From contig JAGAYB010000095.1 of NCBI GenBank assembly GCA_017940705.1, positions 1 through 9,842 on the forward strand: a DNA stretch of 9,842 bases, read 5' to 3'. The DNA is from Selenomonas sp. (lineage in GTDB: Bacteria; Bacillota_C; Negativicutes; Selenomonadales; Selenomonadaceae). The notes under the pieces are model-generated. The model was given only the letters and a program-made list of their open reading frames with translations. It had not been told where the DNA came from and did no database searches. Of the stretch, positions 4,598 through 9,842 are shown piece by piece. Both the position numbers and the translations under genes were made by a program. The number at the start of each line of letters is the position of its first letter. Position 1 is the first letter of the stretch.

Positions 4598-5725
4598 ATG
4601 CGCAATCTGCGGATACTCGTGATTGACAATTCCATAACCTTCAAGGACGCTCTGGTACAGGAACTGAACCGCCGCCTGCCTCCCGGCAGCTTGGTAGAAC
4701 ACGCCTCGCAGCCTGTAGAGGCGCAGGGAAAACTCTCCCTGTTTCAGCCCACCATCATCCTGCTGAACTTTGCACTGGCCTCTGCCATCGTGAATCATGA
4801 AAAATTTCTGCCGCTGCTGGTAAAATCGGCGTCCAATATTCCCATCATCACTTACGGAATGCTGGACAGCAGCCACGACACAGCCAAAAGGCTGGGCGCC
4901 GCCCTTTACATAAAAAAACCGCCCACGGGCCAGCCCATGAACGGTTTTTTTGATGCCATCATCGGCAACATTCTAGTCTTGCAAACGCAAAAGAAGCCCA
5001 CTAATACCGATATCGGCACAGGCGCTATGGTCACAAGGGAAATCTGGCGGTCCACCAAGCCGGCAGCCTCCCAGACGACAGAAAACTCCGCAGCGCTCTC
5101 CAGACACATATCACCGCAAATTACGGAGCCCTTTATCACCTCTGCTACCAATAAAAATAACATAAACCTCATCGCCATGGGGGCCTCCACCGGAGGAACC
5201 GAGGCTCTTTCCAAGGTCATTCAGGGATTGCGGCCGCCGCTGCCGGGGATTGTCATCGTCCAGCATATACCGCCCATGTTCTCCAAGCTGTTTGCCGACC
5301 GTCTGAACCATGAAAGCAAATTCACCGTCAAGGAAGCTGTCAGCGGCGATGTGGTCATGCCCAATCACATCTACATCGCGCCCGGCGGCAAACACATGAC
5401 CGTAAAACGCATGGGCAGCCAGTACATGCTGGAATGCAAGCCGGGGCCGCCGGTACACAGCGTCTGCCCCTCAGTGGATGTGCTCTTTGACTCCGTAGCC
5501 GCCGAGGCCGGCAGCCGCGCCATGGGCGTTATCCTGACGGGCATGGGCCGCGATGGTGCCGACGGGCTCCTGAATATGCGCCAGCAAGGCTCGCATACCT
5601 TAGGACAGGATGCCTCTACGGCCACCGTCTACGGTATGCCCAAAGCCGCCTATGAGGCCGGCGCCGTGGAACAGCAGCTCCCCTTAAATACCATTCCTCT
5701 GGCTATTTTAAAATTGGCACAATAA
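4598..5725 (+). CDS. cheB: CheB-type protein-glutamate methylesterase with degenerate receiver domain
   Basis: This 375-residue protein has the CheB layout: an N-terminal receiver-like domain (about 3-128), a Ser/Thr/Asn-rich linker (about 130-188) and a C-terminal methylesterase domain (about 189-372). CheB hydrolyses glutamyl methyl esters, and deamidates glutamines, on chemoreceptors in the cytoplasm. The catalytic triad is intact: Ser197 in GASTGG, His223 in VQHIP and Asp319 in TGMGRDGADG. The receiver aligns poorly at its key sites. The usual acidic pair is Asp10-Asn11, and the phospho-acceptor position in PTIILLNFALA is Asn57 instead of Asp; the conserved Lys before Pro (KKP) remains. 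It therefore probably cannot be activated by CheA phosphorylation. The ATG has GGAGG 5 nt upstream. No other che gene is adjacent. It is a true CheB homologue; its partner is unknown. Confidence 0.88.
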   Translation: MRNLRILVIDNSITFKDALVQELNRRLPPGSLVEHASQPVEAQGKLSLFQPTIILLNFALASAIVNHEKFLPLLVKSASNIPIITYGMLDSSHDTAKRLGAALYIKKPPTGQPMNGFFDAIIGNILVLQTQKKPTNTDIGTGAMVTREIWRSTKPAASQTTENSAALSRHISPQITEPFITSATNKNNINLIAMGASTGGTEALSKVIQGLRPPLPGIVIVQHIPPMFSKLFADRLNHESKFTVKEAVSGDVVMPNHIYIAPGGKHMTVKRMGSQYMLECKPGPPVHSVCPSVDVLFDSVAAEAGSRAMGVILTGMGRDGADGLLNMRQQGSHTLGQDASTATVYGMPKAAYEAGAVEQQLPLNTIPLAILKLAQ

Positions 5726-5770
5726 AAGCAGTGATTTAACCGACGAAATCACTGCTTTTTTATTGTGCCA
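5715..5770. terminator. Bidirectional terminator between the cheB-like gene and sdaAA
   Basis: The core stem AAAAGCAGTGATTT (5724-5737) pairs perfectly with 5746-5759 around an 8-nt loop, with T tracts on both strands. The symmetry extends further: 5715-5737 matches the reverse complement of 5746-5770 except for a 2-nt bulge in the T run. The long arm includes the last codons and stop of the cheB-like gene. It ends both convergent transcripts. Confidence 0.93.
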
Positions 5771-5776
5771 CTTACA

Positions 5777-6652
5777 TCACGCCTGCGGATAAATCCGCTT
5801 GGTCAGGGCTTTAGCGGTAGGCGTTGTCGCAAGGCCTCCTTCGCTGGTTTCGCGCAGGCTTTTGGGCAGGGCTTTGCCAATGCGGTTCATGGCGTCAATG
5901 ACCTCATCCACGGGAATTACCGACTCCACCCCGGCAAGGCTCATATCAGCCGCCAGCATAGCCTCCACGACAGCAAAGCCATTGCGCTTGACGCAGGGGA
6001 CTTCCACCAGCCCTGCCACCGGGTCGCAGACCAGCCCCAGCAGATTTTTGATAGCCAGAGCCGTGGCATTGCCTACAGTCTCAGGACTGCCGCCAGCCAG
6101 TTCCGCCAAAGCGCCTGCCGCCATTCCGGCGGCTGTGCCGCACTCGGCCTGACAGCCGCCCTCCGCCCCGGCAATGGAGGCGTTCTGGTCAACCACCATG
6201 CCGATACCGGCGGCGGTAAAGAGCGCCATGACAATATGCTCGTCCTTGAGCTTTTTCTGCTGCCGGGCAGCGTACAGGGCGGCCGGCACTATACCGCAGG
6301 AACCTGCCGTGGGGCAGGCCACAATCCGCCCCATCACGGCATTGACTTCGCTGATGCCCACCGCATAAGCCGCTGCCGCCAGTACCTGCGGCCCCATATA
6401 GCCTTTGTCCTGATAGTCATAAAGCCGTTTAGCGTCACCGCCGGTAAGACCGCTCAGAGATTTTTCCTGATTGGCAATGCCCCGTTCAATGGCGGCTTTC
6501 ATCACCTGCCAGTTTTTTTCCATAGCGGTGATAATATCGCCCCTTGACTGCTGGCTCGTATGGATTTCATGCTGAATTACAATTTCATGCAGGGGAACCT
6601 GCTGCTCCCCTGCCAAAGCGATAAGCTCCCCTATGGTATTAAAATTGACCAC
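5777..6652 (-). CDS. sdaAA: L-serine dehydratase, Fe-S dependent, alpha subunit
   Basis: This is the catalytic subunit of the oxygen-sensitive [4Fe-4S] enzyme that converts L-serine to pyruvate and ammonia in the cytoplasm. The 291 residues fit the two-subunit form. Six cysteines lie in conserved blocks: CPTAGSCG (113, 119), GGCQAECG (167, 171), LVCDP (209) and EVPC (220). Cys167, Cys209 and Cys220 are spaced C-X41-C-X10-C, the spacing of the cluster ligands in characterised serine dehydratases, leaving one iron free for substrate. The start is GTG at 6652, with AGGAG 8 nt upstream. The gene follows sdaAB after 18 nt and ends at the bidirectional terminator. The beta subunit supplies the regulatory ACT domain. 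Confidence 0.96.
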   Translation of the reverse strand: MVNFNTIGELIALAGEQQVPLHEIVIQHEIHTSQQSRGDIITAMEKNWQVMKAAIERGIANQEKSLSGLTGGDAKRLYDYQDKGYMGPQVLAAAAYAVGISEVNAVMGRIVACPTAGSCGIVPAALYAARQQKKLKDEHIVMALFTAAGIGMVVDQNASIAGAEGGCQAECGTAAGMAAGALAELAGGSPETVGNATALAIKNLLGLVCDPVAGLVEVPCVKRNGFAVVEAMLAADMSLAGVESVIPVDEVIDAMNRIGKALPKSLRETSEGGLATTPTAKALTKRIYPQA

Positions 6653-6670
6653 GTTATTCTCTCCTACATC

Positions 6671-7333
6671 TTAAATAGCCGGTATAGCAAAGGCGTAATC
6701 CACGGCATTGCTGTCCTGACACCGTGCCACCACGTCCGCGGCCGGTTCTTCGTCCAGCTCCATAATCATCATGGCGGTTTCTCCCCGGTTCTGCCGGGAC
6801 ACGCGCATAAAGGCGATATTGACCCCTGCCTCCGCCAGCAGCTTGGTCACCTGAGTAATCACCCCGGGGCAGTCGTGATGAATGGTAATCAGCGCCGGAT
6901 ACTGGCCGGTGAGTTCTACATTATAGCCGTCGATATTCGTTATCCTGATATTGCCGCCCCCGACAGACGCTCCCCTGACTCTGGTGGTGCGTCCGCCAGC
7001 TCCTGTCAGATAGATGACGGCAGTATTGGGATGAGCATCCTCGATGGTCACCGTCTGAAAACTGTAGTCTATCCCCTTCTGGCTGGCGATGTCCAAAGCA
7101 TCACGAATGCGCTCGTCCTCGGGGGCAAAGCCTAAAATGCCGGCGATGAGCGCCTTATCCGTGCCATGCCCCCGATAGGTCATGGCAAAGGAACCGTGGA
7201 GGTTTATTTCCGCCCTGACCGCCTCTTCCCCGAGAATCTTTCGGGCCATAAGCCCCAGACGTACCGCGCCTGCGGTATGGGAGCTGGATGGGCCTATCAT
7301 CACCGGCCCTACAATGTCAAATACTCCGTGCAT
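6671..7333 (-). CDS. sdaAB: L-serine dehydratase, Fe-S dependent, beta subunit
   Basis: This 220-residue protein is the partner of SdaAA. The N-terminal VFDIVGPVMIGPSSSHTAGA (residues 4-23) is the hallmark of the serine dehydratase beta domain, and HPNT at 101-104 is a second conserved block. Residues about 146-217 form an ACT domain (ITIHHDCPGVITQVTKLLAE start), expected to bind L-serine and control the enzyme. The ATG at 7333 has AAGGAG 8 nt upstream and matches the family start. The order beta then alpha is that found in many Firmicutes. The gene starts 69 nt after the dapA stop, with a terminator hairpin in the gap. No room for a promoter remains after the hairpin, so expression likely needs read-through or a promoter located before the hairpin. 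Confidence 0.95.
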   Translation of the reverse strand: MHGVFDIVGPVMIGPSSSHTAGAVRLGLMARKILGEEAVRAEINLHGSFAMTYRGHGTDKALIAGILGFAPEDERIRDALDIASQKGIDYSFQTVTIEDAHPNTAVIYLTGAGGRTTRVRGASVGGGNIRITNIDGYNVELTGQYPALITIHHDCPGVITQVTKLLAEAGVNIAFMRVSRQNRGETAMMIMELDEEPAADVVARCQDSNAVDYAFAIPAI

Positions 7334-7352
7334 TTATCATTCTCCTTGCGGC

Positions 7353-7385
7353 AAAAAGAGCTGTCCTCATTAACTGAGGACAGCT
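7353..7385 (-). terminator. Terminator or attenuator between dapA and sdaAB
   Basis: On the minus strand AGCTGTCCTCA and TGAGGACAGCT form a perfect 11-bp stem with a 5-nt loop, followed by CTTTTTG. The T tract ends only 5 nt before the sdaAB ribosome binding site (7342-7347). It fits an intrinsic terminator for dapA, but its position in front of a same-strand gene suggests partial or regulated termination. Confidence 0.85.
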
Positions 7386-7402
7386 TTTCACCCGAAAATT
7401 TA

Positions 7403-8290
7403 TTACTTTATCAGACCATGACGGCGCAGGGAATCCTCCAGCTGCTTTTCATGCTGCGGCTCCATTTCACTAAGCGGCATGCGCAGAGGGCCTGCGGCAT
7501 AGCCCAGCTTGCGCATGGCAACCTTTACGGGAATGGGGTTTACTTCGCAGAAGAGCGCGTCAATGAGGTCGGCATACTCAACCTGCAGCTGTTCTGCCTT
7601 TTTCGTATCCCCATCAAAGAACGCCTGACACATATCATGGGTTTCCTGCGGCGCTACATTGGACAGCACGGAGATAACGCCCTGACCGCCCAAAGACAAA
7701 ATCGGCACAATCTGGTCATCGTTGCCGGAATAGATAACAAGGTCATCACCTACTGCGGCACGCAGGCGCAGGATTTTGGAAAGGTCACCGTTTGCTTCTT
7801 TAACAGCCACAATATTGGGGTGCTTGGCAAGCTGCACATAGGTATCCGTAGCAATGGCCACACCGGTACGGGAAGGCACATCGTAGAGAATAATGGGGAT
7901 GTTTACCGCATCGGCAATAGCCGTATAATGCGCAATCAGGCCCTTCTGGGTGCATTTATTGTAGTAGGGCGTAACCACCAGCAGGGCATCAGCGCCGACG
8001 CTTTCCGCATACTTGGACAGTTCCACGGCGTAGGACGTTTCGTTAGAGCCTGTACCGGCGATAACAGGTACACGCCCCTTTACATGGTCAACAGCAAATT
8101 TTATCGCTGCGCGGTGCTCCGCGTCACTCATGGTAGCGGATTCACCCGTTGTCCCCGTGATGATAATGGCATCGGTGTGGTTCTTTATCTGGTCGTCAAT
8201 GATACGCCCCAGCTCGTCAAAATTGATACCGTCCTCGGTATATGGCGTAATGATTGCCACTCCGGCACCACGGAAAATCGGTTTTTTCAT
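7403..8290 (-). CDS. dapA: 4-hydroxy-tetrahydrodipicolinate synthase
   Basis: DapA condenses pyruvate with L-aspartate-4-semialdehyde, the first step committed to diaminopimelate and lysine, in the cytoplasm. The 295-residue length is standard for the TIM-barrel family. Key residues are visible: the GTTGE loop (Thr47, Thr48), Tyr110 in TPYYNK, Tyr136 in LYDVPSRTG with Arg141, and the Schiff-base Lys164 in VAVKEANGD. The ATG at 8290 has GGGGAGG 7 nt upstream. The gene has its own promoter at 8336-8364 with a leader of about 40 nt, too short for a lysine riboswitch, so control by lysine at the RNA level is not evident. A hairpin follows the gene, then sdaAB-sdaAA, whose product pyruvate is a DapA substrate. 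Confidence 0.97.
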   Translation of the reverse strand: MKKPIFRGAGVAIITPYTEDGINFDELGRIIDDQIKNHTDAIIITGTTGESATMSDAEHRAAIKFAVDHVKGRVPVIAGTGSNETSYAVELSKYAESVGADALLVVTPYYNKCTQKGLIAHYTAIADAVNIPIILYDVPSRTGVAIATDTYVQLAKHPNIVAVKEANGDLSKILRLRAAVGDDLVIYSGNDDQIVPILSLGGQGVISVLSNVAPQETHDMCQAFFDGDTKKAEQLQVEYADLIDALFCEVNPIPVKVAMRKLGYAAGPLRMPLSEMEPQHEKQLEDSLRRHGLIK

Positions 8291-8335
8291 GAAAAAGCCT
8301 CCCCCTACGAATTGTTCTTGTTTTCGCTGTCTTTA

Positions 8336-8364
8336 ATTATCACATGACAGACCGGGAAAGTCAA
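8336..8364 (-). promoter_or_regulatory. Promoter of dapA
   Basis: On the minus strand TTGACT (8359-8364) and GATAAT (8336-8341) are separated by 17 nt, each matching 5 of 6. A TG one base before the -10 makes it an extended -10. No terminator separates it from aroB, so aroB transcripts may also read into dapA. Confidence 0.75.
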
Positions 8365-8382
8365 CGCTGTAATCTTCCCCGG
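8352..8382. promoter_or_regulatory. Inverted repeat overlapping the dapA -35
   Basis: CCGGGAAAG (8352-8360) and CTTCCCCGG (8374-8382) are inverted copies matching at 8 of 9 positions, 13 nt apart. The left arm overlaps the -35 hexamer. It lacks a T tract and so is not a normal terminator for aroB. It could be an operator for dapA, or chance. Confidence 0.3.
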
Positions 8383-8400
8383 GCATTTCCTGCACCATAT

Positions 8401-9489
8401 TCAGCAGGCTTTGCATTTGTCCATGGCTGAGCGTACCACCGATTCCGGTACGTCATTGCGGCAGCCAACCTGACCGATGCTCTCCATCAGCACCCAGTTC
8501 ACCCTGCCTCCCACGGTCTTTTTGTCATGGAATATATCGCCGTACATCGCGTCAACTGTTACGGACTCTGCCTGCAGCGGAAGCTTGTAATCGGTGATTA
8601 GGGCTTCCAGACGCTGCACCTCGTCCTCGGTGATAAGCCCCAGCTGACGGCTGATATCTGCCGCCCCTGCCATGCCGATGGCCACGGCTTCACCATGATT
8701 ATACCGCGTATAGCCTGTCTCCTTTTCAACAGCATGGGCAATGGTATGGCCGAAATTTAAAATCCGCCGCAAGCCTGCCTCCTGCTCGTCCTGACTAACA
8801 ACGGCTGCCTTTATCTCACAGGAACGGGCGATAATATGCGTGATTTCCGCAGGCTCCCGGGCGATGATTTTACGCTGCCGCTCTTCGAGGTAACGGAAAA
8901 AATCCTTGTCGTAAATTACACCATACTTTATAACCTCGCCCAAGCCGGTAGCCATTTCCCTCTCCGGCAGGGTTTTCATGACGTTGAGCTCCATGAAAAC
9001 CGCCTGAGGCTGGTAAAAGGCGCCAATGAGGTTTTTTCCCAGCTGATGATTTACCGCCACCTTGCCGCCCACGCTGGAATCCACCTGCGCCAGCAGGCTG
9101 GTGGGCACCTGTACAAAGGGCACGCCGCGCATATAGGTCGCCGCGATAAAGCCAGCCAAATCACCGACAACACCGCCCCCCAGCGCAAAGATGGGTGACT
9201 TTCTGTCCAGTCCCAATTCAATCGCCCTGGTGTATAGTTCATCAGCCTGTTTTAAAGATTTAGAGCTTTCACCGGCCGGAATCACAGCCATTGCTGTCTT
9301 TAAGCCAGCCTCCTGCAGCAGCGACTGCAGCCATGCACCGTAAAGGGGGCCGACATTGGTATCTGTGATAATCAGCCCCTGACCGGAAAAGGACGCCTTC
9401 CTTACAAATTCCTTTATCTCTGCCTCTATGCCATAGCCGATAAAGATATCATAGCTTTTCGGCCCCAGTTCCACTCGTACTTTACGCAT
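8401..9489 (-). CDS. aroB: 3-dehydroquinate synthase
   Basis: AroB converts DAHP to 3-dehydroquinate, the second step of the shikimate pathway, using NAD+ and a divalent metal in the cytoplasm. The NAD-binding GGGVVGD block (residues 105-111) and the metal ligands Glu185 (GEVIKYG), His248 (NFGHTIAHA) and His265 (YNHGEAVAIGM) are present. The frame also opens at a GTG at 9498, but that has only AGAG directly touching it. The ATG at 9489 has GAGG 8 nt upstream and gives 362 residues, a normal length, so it is chosen. It overlaps the aroK stop by 8 nt, which indicates translational coupling in an aroK-aroB operon. The C-terminus is Cys-rich (CRND, DKCKAC), which has no known role. Confidence 0.96.
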   Translation of the reverse strand: MRKVRVELGPKSYDIFIGYGIEAEIKEFVRKASFSGQGLIITDTNVGPLYGAWLQSLLQEAGLKTAMAVIPAGESSKSLKQADELYTRAIELGLDRKSPIFALGGGVVGDLAGFIAATYMRGVPFVQVPTSLLAQVDSSVGGKVAVNHQLGKNLIGAFYQPQAVFMELNVMKTLPEREMATGLGEVIKYGVIYDKDFFRYLEERQRKIIAREPAEITHIIARSCEIKAAVVSQDEQEAGLRRILNFGHTIAHAVEKETGYTRYNHGEAVAIGMAGAADISRQLGLITEDEVQRLEALITDYKLPLQAESVTVDAMYGDIFHDKKTVGGRVNWVLMESIGQVGCRNDVPESVVRSAMDKCKAC

Positions 9490-9842
9490 GCAGGACACCT
9501 CTTATCTTTAAAGTCTTGGTGATGGTCTCCACCACCTGCAGGGGAGACAAATTGCTGGTATCTACAGCAAAATCGGCCTGCTCGTAAAGGGACGCCCGTT
9601 CCTGCAGCAGCTTCTCCACTGCCTCCCGGCGGTCACCCTTATCAGCGCCATCGAGAACAGGCCTCGTCCCTCTGGCCTGCGTGCGTTCCAGTACCGCTTC
9701 CACGCTGGCTTTCAGGCAGACTATCGTACCGCTCTGCTTAAGCGCTGCCATATTTTCCGGATTTTTCACCGTACCGCCGCCTGTAGAGATAACGGCATTG
9801 CGCCGGGAGGCCAGCCGCAGAGCCAGCTCATGCTCCAGCTGA
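9482..9842 (-). CDS. aroK: Shikimate kinase (N-terminal part outside window)
   Basis: The frame is open from the window edge to TAA at 9482-9484, showing 119 C-terminal residues of a family usually about 170 long. The P-loop N-terminus is missing. Visible family features are AVISTGGGTV, which corresponds to the shikimate-binding GGG block, and ARGTRPVL, which corresponds to the lid region with its substrate- and ATP-contacting arginines. Shikimate kinase phosphorylates shikimate at O3 with ATP. The 8-nt overlap with aroB and the aroK-aroB order support the call. The C-terminal half is clear enough to exclude other small kinases. Confidence 0.92.
   Translation of the reverse strand, partial: QLEHELALRLASRRNAVISTGGGTVKNPENMAALKQSGTIVCLKASVEAVLERTQARGTRPVLDGADKGDRREAVEKLLQERASLYEQADFAVDTSNLSPLQVVETITKTLKIRGVLHA

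Noticed and set aside
5765..6547. A 260-codon plus-strand open frame
   Set aside because: It is antisense to sdaAA. Its His/Arg/Gly-rich, low-complexity translation is typical of a GC-rich shadow frame.
7166..8347. A 393-codon plus-strand open frame, longer than the genes opposite it
   Set aside because: It lies antisense to dapA and the start of sdaAB, has no family features, and the opposite strand encodes clearly conserved enzymes with good ribosome binding sites and all catalytic residues.
8291..8400. A lysine riboswitch or T-box upstream of dapA
   Set aside because: The predicted leader is only about 40 nt and carries no folded domain or terminator; there is no space for either element.
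1..9842. CRISPR array, insertion sequence, phage or defence genes
   Set aside because: No regularly spaced repeats, transposase-like frames, terminal inverted repeats or nuclease/helicase motifs were found.

Overview
The window looks like chromosome of a Negativicutes-type bacterium, i.e. a diderm Firmicute close to Selenomonas. This is an inference from protein style, strong AGGAGG-type ribosome binding sites with frequent GTG/TTG starts, an sdaAB-sdaAA pair and moderate-to-high GC in the housekeeping genes. No species marker such as rRNA is present. Almost everything is on the minus strand. The plus-strand exceptions are two tRNA-Ser genes and one cheB-like gene.

Layout from left to right. 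Positions 1-815 hold a partial membrane-anchored protein and a hotdog acyl-CoA thioesterase, apparently one minus-strand operon. Positions 892-1744 hold murI (glutamate racemase) with a good sigma-70 promoter; its start is best placed at a TTG. Positions 1757-3237 hold an AT-rich accessory pair, a multipass membrane protein followed 1 nt later by a secreted protein, with its own promoter and terminator. Neither protein is recognised. Positions 3327-3891 hold a tRNA island: tRNA-Ser(UGA) and tRNA-Ser(GCU) on the plus strand converge on two identical tRNA-Thr(CGU) genes on the minus strand, each pair with its own promoter and terminator. Positions 3901-4467 encode an unrecognised small secreted protein, preceded by a possible 13-codon leader ORF. 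Positions 4598-5725 hold a stand-alone CheB-type methylesterase with an intact catalytic triad, but a receiver domain in which the phospho-acceptor Asp is replaced by Asn.

The right half is core metabolism, read right to left: aroK (partial) and aroB (overlapping, shikimate pathway), then dapA (lysine/diaminopimelate pathway) with its own promoter, then sdaAB-sdaAA (Fe-S L-serine dehydratase). Serine dehydratase makes pyruvate, which is a DapA substrate, so the dapA-sdaAB-sdaAA order is metabolically sensible. A strong terminator hairpin lies between dapA and sdaAB, only 5 nt from the sdaAB ribosome binding site. Expression of sda therefore probably depends on read-through or attenuation.

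The points most worth a second look are the non-phosphorylatable CheB, the dapA/sdaAB terminator, the AT-rich coupled membrane/secreted pair beside the tRNA island, and the dyad embedded in the tRNA-Thr promoter. No CRISPR array, insertion sequence, phage gene or clear defence system was seen. There is no gene-free stretch over 300 bases; the two longest gaps, 3167-3371 and 4468-4597, mainly hold promoters.
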